Assembly (NCBI RefSeq): GCF_009600315.1
Contig: NZ_WIWC01000017.1
Span: 1 to 64,000 of the forward strand
Direction of reading: 5' to 3'
From: Pseudomonas helleri
GTDB taxonomy: Bacteria; Pseudomonadota; Gammaproteobacteria; Pseudomonadales; Pseudomonadaceae
Length of the DNA: 64,000 nt
The notes below the pieces were generated by a model. That model ran no database searches and was not told the origin of the DNA. It saw only the letters and a list, made by a program, of their open reading frames with translations. Of the stretch, positions 8,861 to 17,618 are shown piece by piece. The position numbers and the translations under genes were made by a program. The stretch's first letter is position 1. Each line of letters begins with the position of its first letter.

Positions 8861-10042
8861 ATGCAGACAAAAGTCGGCGCACCCAAGCCGAGGCTCAGCC
8901 TCAGCGATCCACGTGTGCGTGCGTGGTTATTTCAGATCATCACCGTCGCGTTGGTGGTCTTCATGGGCTGGTATTTGTTCAACAACACCCAGACCAACCT
9001 GCAACACCGCGGTATTACTTCGGGTTTTGACTTTCTTGAACGCAGTGCCGGGTTTGGCATTGCGCAGCACTTGATTGATTACACCGAGTCTGACAGTTAT
9101 GCCCGCGTCTTCGTTATCGGGTTGTTGAACACGTTGCTGGTGTCGGCCATCGGCGTGGTTCTGGCGACAATCCTCGGTTTTATCGTCGGCATTGCGCGGC
9201 TATCGCCGAACTGGATGATCAACAAGCTGGCGACGGTGTATGTGGAGGTATTTCGCAATATCCCGCCGTTGCTGCAAATCCTGTTCTGGTATTTCGCTGT
9301 TTTTCTGACCATGCCGGGGCCGCGTAACAGCCATAACTTCGGCGATCTTTTCTACATGAGCAGCCGCGGCCTGAACATGCCGGCGGCCATTGGCACCGAC
9401 GCGTTCTGGCCGTTTGTGGTCAGTGTGGGACTGGCGCTGGTGGCGATTGTGTTGATGGTTCGTTGGGCCAACAAACGTTTTGAAGACACCGGCGTGCCCT
9501 TTCATAAGTTCTGGGCCGGGTTGGCACTCTTGCTGGTGATCCCTGGGCTGTGCGTGCTGGTGTTCGGTTCACCGGTGCATTGGGAAATGCCACAGCTCAA
9601 GGGTTTCAACTTTGTGGGCGGCTGGGTGCTGATCCCTGAACTGTTGGCGTTGACCATTGCCTTGACCGTTTACACCGCTGCATTCATCGCCGAGATCGTG
9701 CGTTCGGGCATCAAGTCGGTCAGTCATGGCCAGACCGAAGCCGCGCGTTCTTTGGGGCTGCGGCCTGGGCCGACGCTGCGTAAGGTGATCATCCCGCAAG
9801 CGTTGCGGGTGATTATTCCGCCGCTGACCAGCCAATACCTCAACCTGGTGAAAAACTCGTCGCTGGCGGCGGGCATCGGCTACCCGGAAATGGTTTCACT
9901 GTTTGCCGGTACCGTGCTGAACCAGACCGGCCAAGCCATTGAAGTCATCGCCATCACCATGAGCGTTTACCTGGCCATCAGCATCAGCATTTCGCTGTTG
10001 ATGAACTGGTACAACACGCGCATTGCGCTGATCGAGCGATGA
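8861..10042 (+). CDS. aapQ: General L-amino acid ABC transporter permease AapQ
   Basis: 393-residue polytopic inner-membrane permease of the HisM/GlnP type. A short cytoplasmic N-terminus is followed by a first transmembrane segment and a long periplasmic insert, then the permease domain; the EAA loop that contacts the ATPase is visible near residue 285 (SHGQTEAARSLGLRPG). It pairs with AapM to form the translocation channel. It starts 68 bases after aapJ and is followed by aapM at ten bases, so these are co-transcribed. Confidence 0.94.
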   Translation: MQTKVGAPKPRLSLSDPRVRAWLFQIITVALVVFMGWYLFNNTQTNLQHRGITSGFDFLERSAGFGIAQHLIDYTESDSYARVFVIGLLNTLLVSAIGVVLATILGFIVGIARLSPNWMINKLATVYVEVFRNIPPLLQILFWYFAVFLTMPGPRNSHNFGDLFYMSSRGLNMPAAIGTDAFWPFVVSVGLALVAIVLMVRWANKRFEDTGVPFHKFWAGLALLLVIPGLCVLVFGSPVHWEMPQLKGFNFVGGWVLIPELLALTIALTVYTAAFIAEIVRSGIKSVSHGQTEAARSLGLRPGPTLRKVIIPQALRVIIPPLTSQYLNLVKNSSLAAGIGYPEMVSLFAGTVLNQTGQAIEVIAITMSVYLAISISISLLMNWYNTRIALIER

Positions 10043-10052
10043 GGACGCGACT

Positions 10053-11150
10053 ATGACGACTCATGTTTTCAAACCCGACATGCCGCCGCCGGGCAACCGC
10101 ATCGGCATCGTCGCTTGGGCCCGGGCCAATCTGTTTTCCAGTTGGCTCAACACGCTGCTGACCTTGTTTGCCTTTTACCTGATCTGGCTGATCCTGCCGC
10201 CGCTGCTGAGCTGGGCGATTTTCGATGCCAATTGGGTCGGCAGTACGCGGGCCGACTGCACCAGGGACGGCGCTTGCTGGGTGTTTATCCAGCAGCGTTT
10301 TGGCCAGTTCATGTATGGCTATTACCCGCGTGAACTGCGCTGGCGCGTCGACCTGACGGTGATCCTGGCCGTGGTGGGGGTGGCGCCGCTGTTTATCTCG
10401 CGGTTCAAGCACAAGGCGGTCTACGGGCTGAGCTTTCTGGTGCTGTACCCGATTGTGGCGTACAGCCTGTTGCATGGCGGTTACTTTGGCCTGAGCAACG
10501 TGGCCACCAGCCAGTGGGGCGGACTGATGCTGACACTGGTGATTGCCACGGTCGGTATTGCCGGTGCCTTGCCGCTGGGGATTTTGCTGGCGCTGGGACG
10601 GCGTTCCGACATGCCGGCCATTCGCGTGGTGTGTGTGACTTTTATTGAGTTCTGGCGCGGTGTGCCGCTGATCACCGTGCTGTTTATGTCCTCGGTGATG
10701 TTGCCGCTGTTTCTGCCCGAAGGCATGAACTTCGACAAACTGCTTCGCGCTTTGATCGGGGTAATTCTATTCCAGTCGGCCTATGTGGCAGAGGTGGTGC
10801 GCGGGGGCTTGCAGGCTATCCCCAAGGGCCAGTACGAAGCAGCGGCAGCGATGGGGCTGGGGTATTGGCGCAGCATGGGCCTGGTGATCTTGCCGCAAGC
10901 CTTGAAGCTGGTCATCCCCGGCATTGTTAACACCTTTATTGCCCTGTTCAAGGACACCAGCCTGGTGATCATCATCGGTCTGTTCGACCTGCTCAACAGC
11001 GTCAAGCAAGCGGCTGCCGACCCTACATGGCTGGGTATGGCGACGGAAGGCTATGTGTTTGCGGCGTTGGTGTTCTGGATTTTCTGTTTTGGTATGTCCC
11101 GCTACTCCATGCATTTGGAGCGCAAGCTGGACACCGGCCATAAGCGTTAG
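10053..11150 (+). CDS. aapM: General L-amino acid ABC transporter permease AapM
   Basis: 365-residue partner permease. It contains several hydrophobic helices, an N-terminal extension with a cysteine-containing periplasmic loop, and the EAA loop PKGQYEAAAAMGLGYWRS near residue 258, followed by PQALKLVIPGIVN. Together with AapQ it forms the heterodimeric channel in the inner membrane. It lies between aapQ and aapP with ten-base and nine-base gaps. Confidence 0.94.
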   Translation: MTTHVFKPDMPPPGNRIGIVAWARANLFSSWLNTLLTLFAFYLIWLILPPLLSWAIFDANWVGSTRADCTRDGACWVFIQQRFGQFMYGYYPRELRWRVDLTVILAVVGVAPLFISRFKHKAVYGLSFLVLYPIVAYSLLHGGYFGLSNVATSQWGGLMLTLVIATVGIAGALPLGILLALGRRSDMPAIRVVCVTFIEFWRGVPLITVLFMSSVMLPLFLPEGMNFDKLLRALIGVILFQSAYVAEVVRGGLQAIPKGQYEAAAAMGLGYWRSMGLVILPQALKLVIPGIVNTFIALFKDTSLVIIIGLFDLLNSVKQAAADPTWLGMATEGYVFAALVFWIFCFGMSRYSMHLERKLDTGHKR

Positions 11151-11159
11151 GAGTGCGAC

Positions 11160-11924
11160 ATGAGTGAAGCCATCAAAAAACCTGCGAGCGCTGAAGGCAT
11201 TATTCAGATGCAGGGTGTTAACAAGTGGTACGGCCAGTTCCACGTGCTCAAGGACATCAACCTGAACGTGCAGCCGGGTGAGCGAATTGTATTGTGCGGG
11301 CCTTCGGGGTCGGGCAAGTCGACGACCATCCGTTGTCTCAATCGCCTCGAAGAGCACCAGCAAGGGCGTATCGTGGTTGACGGCGTAGAGTTGACCAATG
11401 ACATCAAGCAGATCGAAACCGTACGCCGTGAAGTGGGCATGGTGTTTCAGCATTTCAACCTGTTCCCGCACCTGACCATTTTGCAGAACTGCACGCTGGC
11501 ACCGATGTGGGTGCGCAAGATGCCCAAGCGTCAGGCTGAAGAAATTGCCATGCATTATCTGGAGCGGGTGCGCATTCCAGAGCAGGCGCACAAGTACCCG
11601 GGACAGTTGTCGGGTGGTCAGCAACAGCGGGTAGCGATTGCCCGGGCGCTGTGCATGAAGCCCAAAATCATGTTGTTCGATGAACCAACCTCAGCCCTTG
11701 ACCCGGAAATGGTCAAGGAGGTGTTGGACACCATGATCGGCTTGGCCGAAGACGGCATGACCATGCTCTGTGTGACCCATGAAATGGGCTTTGCACGTAC
11801 GGTGGCCAACCGGGTGATCTTTATGGACAAGGGTGAAATCGTGGAGCAGGCCGCGCCCAATGACTTCTTCGACAACCCTCAAAACGATCGGACCAAGCTG
11901 TTTTTGAATCAGATTTTGCATTGA
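11160..11924 (+). CDS. aapP: General L-amino acid ABC transporter ATP-binding protein AapP
   Basis: 254-residue ABC ATPase of the polar amino-acid class. Walker [10 protein letters not shown] near residue 51, Q-loop [10 protein letters not shown], signature LSGGQQQR, Walker [14 protein letters not shown] and the switch histidine in VTHEMGF are all intact. It energises uptake through AapQM. RBS AGGAG lies just upstream of ATG 11160. Last gene of the operon; no clear terminator follows before the REPIN at 11941. Confidence 0.95.
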   Translation: MSEAIKKPASAEGIIQMQGVNKWYGQFHVLKDINLNVQPGERIVLCGPSGSGKSTTIRCLNRLEEHQQGRIVVDGVELTNDIKQIETVRREVGMVFQHFNLFPHLTILQNCTLAPMWVRKMPKRQAEEIAMHYLERVRIPEQAHKYPGQLSGGQQQRVAIARALCMKPKIMLFDEPTSALDPEMVKEVLDTMIGLAEDGMTMLCVTHEMGFARTVANRVIFMDKGEIVEQAAPNDFFDNPQNDRTKLFLNQILH

Positions 11925-11940
11925 TCCAAACGCACCCTAT

Positions 11941-12040
11941 GTAGCCGCGGCCGCAGGCTGCGATAAGGGCCGAAGGACCTTCGTTTGTTGTTCCAACCGG
12001 GGTCGCTTCGCAACCCATCGCAGCCTGCGGCAGCAACTAC
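11941..12040. repeat. REPIN (inverted pair of REP sequences)
   Basis: The left arm begins GTAGCCGCGGCCGCAGGCTG and the right arm is its inverted counterpart, ending GCGGCAGCAACTAC. The element lies between convergent aapP and mqsA. Its right end contains the mqsA stop codon (TAG on the minus strand), so the repeat fixes the end of that gene. Confidence 0.85.
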
Positions 12041-12528
12041 AGGGAGAGGGGGGGGCGTGCTTTCTCGCGCTGCTGTTGCTTCTGCTCCAGCAGCGAATTG
12101 ATGTCTGCACATTCATTGAGGGTCTCTAACTCAGCCACTAGTTCGGGGTGGCGATCGAGTAGGCGCATCAATACAAACAAGGGCTTGGGAGGCTCCACTT
12201 CGGCCCGTTCGTAGCGGCTAAATGCGTTGTGACCACCACCGGACAAGAGTTGTACCGCGCTTTTCTGGGTGAAATGCAACTTGCGCCTAATGCGTTTGAT
12301 CTCGTCAGCCATGACCCGCTTGGCATCTTCGATCAGTTCATCTCCTGCCTGGGCATACCGTTCTGCGCTAGGGGCGTCGAACTCTACTTCCCCGCACTTC
12401 GCACATTCATGGCCCGTCAGGCCGTGCACGGGGCGAGTCAATTGTTTGAAGCATACGGTGTAAGTGCGGTCTTTGAAGGCTTGCAGTGCGTCAGGCGCAC
12501 CGCAGGTGTAGCAACCGAGTTTGTTCAT
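12037..12528 (-). CDS. mqsA: Antitoxin MqsA (type II toxin-antitoxin)
   Basis: 163 residues from the internal ATG at 12528, which overlaps the mqsR stop by one base. The N-terminal domain has the zinc-binding cysteine pairs CYTC and CAKC; the C-terminal half is a helix-turn-helix with GGGHNAFSRYERAEVEPP, matching the DNA-contacting Asn and Arg region of E. coli MqsA. MqsA neutralises MqsR and represses its own operon. It is slightly longer than the E. coli protein (131 residues), with a glutamine- and glutamate-rich tail whose end runs into a REP sequence. Confidence 0.93.
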   Translation of the reverse strand: MNKLGCYTCGAPDALQAFKDRTYTVCFKQLTRPVHGLTGHECAKCGEVEFDAPSAERYAQAGDELIEDAKRVMADEIKRIRRKLHFTQKSAVQLLSGGGHNAFSRYERAEVEPPKPLFVLMRLLDRHPELVAELETLNECADINSLLEQKQQQREKARPPLSL

Positions 12529-12836
12529 CAGTCTTTTTCCTTGAAGGCGATGACGGGCGGCCCTCCACCGGGTCGATAAGTCACCTTGATGTAAATAAAC
12601 AAGCCGTAAGCTTCGGTGTGATAAACGTCCTGCCACACCCGGTGGTCAGCATGAGTGGTCATCGACTTGTACAGCGCCCGGCGCTCCAGTGACGATATCA
12701 CTCGCAGCATTTGCGCCAGTGTCAGCCCCATCGTCCGCCCGCCATCCAACGCGCTTTTAGTAAATGCCACAGCACCGAGCCGACGGACGTCGTCCTGTAT
12801 GCAAGAGAGATCGTAGTGAGGTGTTTTCTTTTCCAT
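12528..12836 (-). CDS. mqsR: mRNA interferase toxin MqsR
   Basis: 102 residues, full length. MqsR is a RelE-fold endoribonuclease that cleaves mRNA at GC[U/A] sites. Residues matching the E. coli active site are present: Lys in YKSM, Gln in WQDVYH, Tyr in YGLFIYIK and Lys near the C-terminal IAFKEKD. As in E. coli, the toxin gene precedes the antitoxin. Upstream on the minus strand is a palindrome (12865-12877) that fits an MqsA operator. All key residues are kept, so the pair appears functional. Confidence 0.93.
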   Translation of the reverse strand: MEKKTPHYDLSCIQDDVRRLGAVAFTKSALDGGRTMGLTLAQMLRVISSLERRALYKSMTTHADHRVWQDVYHTEAYGLFIYIKVTYRPGGGPPVIAFKEKD

Positions 12837-12864
12837 AAGAGGCGGCCTCGATAAGCGTGAAATT

Positions 12865-12877
12865 ACCCTTTAAGGGT
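12865..12877 (-). promoter_or_regulatory. Probable MqsA operator upstream of mqsR
   Basis: ACCCTT-T-AAGGGT is an inverted repeat about 30 bases upstream of the mqsR start. It resembles the E. coli mqsRA palindrome AACCTTTTAGGTT (A-C-C half-sites facing G-G-T). A second matching palindrome was not found. Confidence 0.6.
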
Positions 12878-12970
12878 TTTTTGTGCAACGACTAATTGTC
12901 TTTTAAAGCTGACCTCTTATCTCTAGCGAATTGCCTCATCGCGTGGGTCTGACTAACATGTCGGAAAATT

Positions 12971-12987
12971 CATCCAATGATTGGATG
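12971..12987 (+). promoter_or_regulatory. Perfect 17-base palindrome, probable operator of the FadR-type regulator
   Basis: CATCCAAT-G-ATTGGATG is a perfect inverted repeat ending 14 bases before the ATG at 13002 and just before the AAGG ribosome site (12989-12992). Position and symmetry fit autoregulation by the dimeric FadR/GntR protein encoded next. Confidence 0.65.
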
Positions 12988-13001
12988 AAAAGGCGAATTT
13001 C

Positions 13002-13661
13002 ATGACAGAAGCTTCCCCACTGATCAAACGTTCACTGGTCGATCAGGCCCTTGAACAACTGCGCACGCGAATCAAAGACGGTGCCTGGGAGGTCGGGCAG
13101 CGTTTGCCTACCGAGCCCGAACTGGCTGCAGAGCTGGGTATCAGCCGTAATACCGTGCGCGAGGCCATGCGCGTGCTGGCCTTTGCCGGGTTGATCGAGA
13201 TTCGCCAGGGCGACGGCAGTTATTTGCGAGGGCGTGTCGATCCCATGGGCACCCTGCGCGCGTTGTCTTCCTGTTCGCTGGAGCAAATACGCGAGACACG
13301 GCACATCCTGGAAGTTGAAGCCATTGGCTTGGCGGCCTTGCGCCGTACTGAGGAAGATTTGCGTCTGCTGCATCTGGCGCTGAAGGAAAGTGAACAGCAT
13401 TACCACGGTGAGCTCGACACGTTTATTGGCTGCGATTTGCTGTTTCACCAACGCTTGATCGATGCCGCGCACAACCCTGCATTGAGTGAGTTGTATCGCT
13501 ACACCTCAAGCATCGTCTCCAGCCAGATACGTTCGACGTTGGCCGTCCAGCCTCGTCGCCAGTCGGTATTTGATTTGCACATTGACCTCTTGGCGGCTGT
13601 TGAACAGCATGACCCGCAACGGGCGATGGCGCTTTGCCGGACGTTGATCAATGAACCCTGA
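13002..13661 (+). CDS. FadR-subfamily GntR transcriptional regulator
   Basis: 219 residues from ATG 13002 (a TTG at 12981 is in frame but lies inside the palindrome). Residues about 8-75 form a GntR winged helix (LPTEPELAAELGISRNTVREAMRVL); the C-terminal all-helical FCD domain contains conserved Asp and His residues that bind metal and ligand in FadR-type proteins. The MFS gene starts 13 bases downstream, so the regulator very probably controls that transporter. The effector is unknown. Confidence 0.9.
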   Translation: MTEASPLIKRSLVDQALEQLRTRIKDGAWEVGQRLPTEPELAAELGISRNTVREAMRVLAFAGLIEIRQGDGSYLRGRVDPMGTLRALSSCSLEQIRETRHILEVEAIGLAALRRTEEDLRLLHLALKESEQHYHGELDTFIGCDLLFHQRLIDAAHNPALSELYRYTSSIVSSQIRSTLAVQPRRQSVFDLHIDLLAAVEQHDPQRAMALCRTLINEP

Positions 13662-13674
13662 ACCGGAGAAAACC

Positions 13675-14949
13675 ATGGCCCGCTTCACCGAGCCTGTTCA
13701 CCCTGTGGACGATCTGGAAGAACTGCTGATAGACGCCGAAGTCGATGACGAGCCAGTGCCGCTCGCACCTCCCGTTGTCGTGCGCCCGTGGTTGCTGTTG
13801 CTGGGGTTGGTGCTGGTGGCGTTGAACCTGCGTCCGGCCCTGTCGAGCATGGCGCCTTTGCTTTCGCAGGTGTCTGACAGCCTGGGTTTGTCTGCGGCTC
13901 AGGCGGGTTTGTTAACCACCTTGCCGGTGCTGTGTTTGGGGCTGTTCGCACCGTTGGCGCCCATACTGGCACGGCGTTTCGGGACTGAGCGGGTGGTGCT
14001 GGGGATATTGCTGACACTGGGCGGCGGCATTGCTCTGCGCAGCATGCTGGGGGAGGTCGGGTTATTTGCCGGGAGCATTTTGGCGGGCGCCAGTATTGGC
14101 GTGATCGGCGTATTACTGCCGGGCATCATCAAACGTGATTTTGCCGGGCATGCGGGCACGATGACTGGCGTGTACACCATGGCCTTGTGTCTTGGTGCTG
14201 CATTGGCGGCCGGTGCCACGGTGCCGTTGAGTCATGCAATGGGCAACAGCTGGGCGTTGGGCCTGGGCTTTTGGGCATTGCCGGCATTGATCGCGGCGAT
14301 CTTCTGGTTGCCGCAAACGGGCAAGCGTCAAGGCGCGCATAAAGTGGCTTACCGGGTGCGGGGGTTGCTGCGTGATCCGCTGGCGTGGCAAGTGACGCTG
14401 TACATGGGCTTGCAATCTTCGCTGTCGTACATCGTTTTTGGTTGGTTGCCTTCCATTTTGATGGGGCGCGGTTTAACGGCCACGCAGGCCGGGTTGGTGA
14501 TGTCGGGTTCAGTCATCGTGCAATTGATTACGGCACTGACGGCACCGTGGTTGGCCACGCGCGGCAAGGATCAGCGGTTGGCGATCGTGCTGGTGATGAG
14601 CATGACCCTGGCCGGTCTGTTTGGCTGTCTATACGCGCCGATTGACGGTTTATGGGGCTGGGCGATTGTGTTGGGGTTGGGGCAGGGTGGGGCGTTCAGC
14701 CTGGCGTTGACCTTGATTGTGATGCGCTCACGCGATGCTCATGTGGCGGCCAACTTGTCGGGCATGGCTCAAGGCATTGGTTACACCGTGGCGTCCATGG
14801 GGCCGCTGGCCGTCGGCGTGGTGCATGAAGTGACAGGTGGCTGGAGTGCGCTGGGCTGGATTTTCGGGGTGATTGGCATCGCTGCCATCGTTGCCGGACT
14901 GGGTGCGGGGCGCATGCGTTATGTGAATGTGCAAAGCGAACGGCTCTGA
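13675..14949 (+). CDS. MFS transporter, CynX/NimT (cyanate-type) family
   Basis: 424 residues from ATG 13675, supported by GGAG six bases upstream. An acidic N-terminal tail of about 35 residues precedes 12 predicted membrane helices. The segment NLRPALSSMAPLL in helix 1 and the overall pattern are typical of the CynX/NimT group, whose studied members move cyanate or 2-nitroimidazole. The substrate here is unknown. It is co-transcribed with the upstream FadR-type regulator. Confidence 0.88.
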   Translation: MARFTEPVHPVDDLEELLIDAEVDDEPVPLAPPVVVRPWLLLLGLVLVALNLRPALSSMAPLLSQVSDSLGLSAAQAGLLTTLPVLCLGLFAPLAPILARRFGTERVVLGILLTLGGGIALRSMLGEVGLFAGSILAGASIGVIGVLLPGIIKRDFAGHAGTMTGVYTMALCLGAALAAGATVPLSHAMGNSWALGLGFWALPALIAAIFWLPQTGKRQGAHKVAYRVRGLLRDPLAWQVTLYMGLQSSLSYIVFGWLPSILMGRGLTATQAGLVMSGSVIVQLITALTAPWLATRGKDQRLAIVLVMSMTLAGLFGCLYAPIDGLWGWAIVLGLGQGGAFSLALTLIVMRSRDAHVAANLSGMAQGIGYTVASMGPLAVGVVHEVTGGWSALGWIFGVIGIAAIVAGLGAGRMRYVNVQSERL

Positions 14950-15014
14950 AGGCGTAGTGTTTCTGCGGATAGCAGATTATCGTGCTCGGATTCTCCAGGG
15001 GAACGGACCTTGTC

Positions 15015-15488
15015 ATGAGCCAAGCACATCAAGCATTGATCACTCAGTTCTATGAAGCTTTCCAACGCCTTGATGCCGAGGCAATGGCTGCCTGCTATAC
15101 CGACGACGTGGTGTTCAGTGACCCGGTATTCGGTGAGTTGCGTGGCCGCAATGCCGGCGATATGTGGCGCATGCTGACGGCCCGGGCCAAGGACTTCAGC
15201 CTGACCTTTGACCGGGTGCAGGCTGACGCGCAGACGGGCAGCGCTCACTGGGTGGCGACCTATGTGTTCGGTCAGACCGGGGCAGTGGTGGTCAATGATA
15301 TTGAAGCGAGGTTTGTGTTTCGTGACGGCAAGATTTGCGAGCATCACGATCACTTTGATCTTTGGCGCTGGTCGCGTCAGGCGCTGGGGGTTAAAGGTCT
15401 GCTGCTGGGGTGGACGCCATTGGTCAAAAACGCCATCCGGGGGCAGGCACAAAAAGGCCTTAAAGCCTTTCAGGCTGGTCGTGAGTAA
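15015..15488 (+). CDS. SnoaL/NTF2-like domain protein
   Basis: 157 residues starting at ATG 15015 (an upstream start at 14982 adds 11 unsupported residues). The sequence has the cone-shaped NTF2/SnoaL-like fold pattern: an N-terminal helix [17 protein letters not shown], a strand with [10 protein letters not shown], and a C-terminal [12 protein letters not shown]. Such proteins can be ketosteroid-isomerase-like enzymes or small-ligand binders. The function here is unknown. It overlaps the next gene by eight bases. Confidence 0.85.
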   Translation: MSQAHQALITQFYEAFQRLDAEAMAACYTDDVVFSDPVFGELRGRNAGDMWRMLTARAKDFSLTFDRVQADAQTGSAHWVATYVFGQTGAVVVNDIEARFVFRDGKICEHHDHFDLWRWSRQALGVKGLLLGWTPLVKNAIRGQAQKGLKAFQAGRE

Positions 15489-15783
15489 ACCCTGGTATGT
15501 GTATTTGGTAAGGGCGGCCAATGGGTCGCTGTACTGCGGGATCAGCGATGATCCGGTGCGCCGTTTTGCCAAGCATCAAACGGGTAAAGGGGCGCGTTTT
15601 TTTGCGTCGAGCCCGGCGGTGGCGCTGGTGTATGTCGAGTCGTGGCCTGACAAAGGCGAAGCGTTGCGTCAGGAGCGGCTGATCAAAAAACTCAGGAAGA
15701 GCGCCAAGGAATGCTTGGTGCTGAGTCAGGTGTTGACTGGAGACCCTCACCCCAGCCCTCTCCCAGAGGGAGAGGGAGCTTGA
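15481..15783 (+). CDS. GIY-YIG superfamily nuclease, UPF0213 type
   Basis: 100 residues from GTG 15481, overlapping the preceding stop. The N-terminal GIY-YIG core is clear: [20 protein letters not shown], then [14 protein letters not shown] and the catalytic glutamate region. UPF0213 proteins (YhbQ-like) consist of this single domain and are presumed DNA nucleases of unknown role. The last 13 residues ([13 protein letters not shown]) are encoded by the left arm of a REPIN, so the natural C-terminus has been extended or replaced by the repeat. Confidence 0.88.
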   Translation: MSKPWYVYLVRAANGSLYCGISDDPVRRFAKHQTGKGARFFASSPAVALVYVESWPDKGEALRQERLIKKLRKSAKECLVLSQVLTGDPHPSPLPEGEGA

Positions 15784-15853
15784 TCTGCTTTTGCTTTTGC
15801 TTTTGCTTTTGCTTTTAGTCCCCTCTCCCTCTGGGAGAGGGTTAGGGTGAGGG
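15744..15853. repeat. REPIN of the CCCTCACCC family with a GCTTTT hexamer core
   Basis: Two inverted copies of a palindromic REP (CCCTCACCC...CCCTCTCCC...GAGAGGG) flank five perfect tandem copies of GCTTTT (15787-15816). The left arm encodes the end of the GIY-YIG gene and the right arm encodes the end and stop codon of the convergent glutaredoxin-like gene. Related elements are at 31862 and 42355. Confidence 0.9.
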
Positions 15854-16216
15854 CGCTGTTGAGGGTGGCTTCAATGCCGCCTCTATCGCCTCTGGCTTGA
15901 AGTCTCTGATCAACGTGCCGTTGACATCCAGAATCGGAATCCCGCGTCCGCCCAGCGCCTCGTACGCCTCACGTGCGGTTGCGTCCTTGTCGATATCAAA
16001 CTCTTTGAACGGAATGCCTTTCTCGTCCAGAAAGCGCCGTGTAGCCTTGCAGTAGCCACACCACTCAGTGGCGTACAGCACGACCCGGGCGTCGGCCCGG
16101 GTTTGCTCGGATACAACACCTGAAGGGTTCAAGACCCGCTGGATTTTGCCCCAGTTCTGAAACACCACCACCACGATCAGAACAAACAGGACTTTCTTCA
16201 GAATCCCGTTGAACAT
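15842..16216 (-). CDS. Membrane-anchored glutaredoxin-like protein
   Basis: 124 residues: an N-terminal hydrophobic helix (about 9-20) followed by a glutaredoxin fold with the CGYC redox pair and the cis-proline segment RGIPIL. It probably works as a thiol-disulfide oxidoreductase at the membrane; orientation is not certain. The start overlaps the yejK stop by one base (TAATG), so translation is probably coupled. The last residues (TAPSP) and the TAA stop come from REP sequence. Confidence 0.85.
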   Translation of the reverse strand: MFNGILKKVLFVLIVVVVFQNWGKIQRVLNPSGVVSEQTRADARVVLYATEWCGYCKATRRFLDEKGIPFKEFDIDKDATAREAYEALGGRGIPILDVNGTLIRDFKPEAIEAALKPPSTAPSP

Positions 16217-17220
16217 TATTTGCTGCGCTTGAGCTGGTCGAGCAGTTGGGTCGGCAGGCCTTTAATAACCAAAGTGCCAGCCTCTTCGTCGAACTCGATC
16301 TTGGAGCCCAGCAGGTGCGCTTCAAAACTGATGGACAAGCCCTCAGCGCGACCCGTGAAGCGACGGAACTGGTTAAGGGTGCGTTTGTCAGCCGGAATTT
16401 CTGGCGACAGGCCGTAATCCTTGTTGCGGATATGGTCGTAAAAGGCTTTGGGGCGTTCTTCGTCAATCAGCTCGGACAATTCTTCGAGGCCCATCGGTTC
16501 ACCGATCTTGGCCTGGCTGCTGGCGTAATCAACCAGCGTTTTGGTCTTCTCGCGGGCGGACTCTTCCGGCAGGTCTTCGCTCTCGACAAAATCGCTGAAG
16601 GCCTTGAGCAGTGTTCGGGTTTCACCGGGGCCGTCGACACCTTCCTGGCAGCCGATAAAGTCGCGGAAGTATTCCGAAACCTTCTTGCCGTTTTTACCTT
16701 TGATGAACGAAATGTATTGCTTGGACTGCTTGTTGTTTTGCCACTCGGAAATATTGATGCGTGCGGCCAGATGCAGTTGGCCAAGGTCCAGATGGCGTGA
16801 GGGGGTCACATCCAGTTCCTGGTTCACGGCCACGCCGTCGCTGTGGTGCAGCAAGGCAATGGCCAGATAATCAGTCATGCCTTGCTGATAGTGAGCAAAC
16901 AGAACGTGCCCGCCCACTGAGAGGTTGGATTCCTCCATCAGCTTTTGCAGATGCTCGACGGCGACGCGGCTGAACGCGGTGAAATCGGTGCCGCCGTCAA
17001 GATACTCCTTGAGCCAGCCACTGAAGGGGTGCGCGCCAGACTCAGCATGGAAAAACCCCCACGCTTTACCTTGTTTGGCGTTATAGCTTTCGTTGAGGTC
17101 AGCGAGCATGTTCTCGATGGCTTGGGACTCGGCCAGTTCAGAGTCGCGGGCGTGGAGAACAGCGGGCGTACCGTCGGGTTTTTTTTCAATCAAATGGACG
17201 ATGCAATGACGGATCGGCAT
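16216..17220 (-). CDS. yejK: Nucleoid-associated protein YejK/NdpA
   Basis: 334 residues from ATG 17220 (an upstream in-frame start at 17274 gives a non-homologous extension). The protein begins [16 protein letters not shown] and contains the family segments [20 protein letters not shown] and [16 protein letters not shown] [11 protein letters not shown] near the C-terminus. NdpA proteins associate with the nucleoid, but their molecular role is not settled. It is followed by the glutaredoxin-like gene with overlapping stop and start. hupN, another nucleoid protein, is divergently placed 398 bases away. Confidence 0.93.
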   Translation of the reverse strand: MPIRHCIVHLIEKKPDGTPAVLHARDSELAESQAIENMLADLNESYNAKQGKAWGFFHAESGAHPFSGWLKEYLDGGTDFTAFSRVAVEHLQKLMEESNLSVGGHVLFAHYQQGMTDYLAIALLHHSDGVAVNQELDVTPSRHLDLGQLHLAARINISEWQNNKQSKQYISFIKGKNGKKVSEYFRDFIGCQEGVDGPGETRTLLKAFSDFVESEDLPEESAREKTKTLVDYASSQAKIGEPMGLEELSELIDEERPKAFYDHIRNKDYGLSPEIPADKRTLNQFRRFTGRAEGLSISFEAHLLGSKIEFDEEAGTLVIKGLPTQLLDQLKRSK

Positions 17221-17618
17221 GGGCTTCTCGGTGAGTAATGAGAGGGCAGGGCGCACACCCCGCAAAAGCGCCAAGTGTAACCCACCTGAGCGCCGGGGCA
17301 GCCTTTGCAGCCGGGTTTAGGGGGGGAGTCATCGCCCGGATGGGCTTTTTTACTGATTTAGAGCGATAAAGCTGACCAAATGGCTAGGTAGAGGCGGATA
17401 TTTAGCCGTCTCTGTGCTAGTTTTGCCCGGTCTTGCGCTGTGTAATGGCGCAAAGCATGCATTCAGCAAGTGTCAGGTCGAACCAAACCCCGTTTTAGCA
17501 CTCTACATCCGCGATTCGTCGTGAAAGCCAACGGGCGTGCCAGACCCCTGAGATCTGGCTCGATAGCTGACTTTGCACTCTGCAAACCAAATGAATTTGA
17601 TAGGGAAGGACCATCTCA
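17221..17618. other. Divergent yejK/hupN intergenic region
   Basis: 398 bases without a credible gene. The stretch holds a CCAGA/TCTGG hairpin (17540-17558) and a TTTGCA-CTC-TGCAAA inverted repeat (17572-17586) close to the hupN ribosome site, which could be a leader structure or a protein-binding site. A small GCCC-GGAT-GGGC hairpin followed by six Ts (17334-17351) resembles a weak terminator with no obvious gene before it. No consensus promoter was identified with confidence. Confidence 0.5.

Noticed and set aside
12037..12836. mqsRA as part of a mobile island
   Set aside because: No integrase, transposase, tRNA attachment site or flanking direct repeats were seen; it lies between ordinary chromosomal genes.
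17334..17351. Orphan small-RNA terminator
   Set aside because: The stem is only four pairs, and there is no promoter-like sequence to its left.
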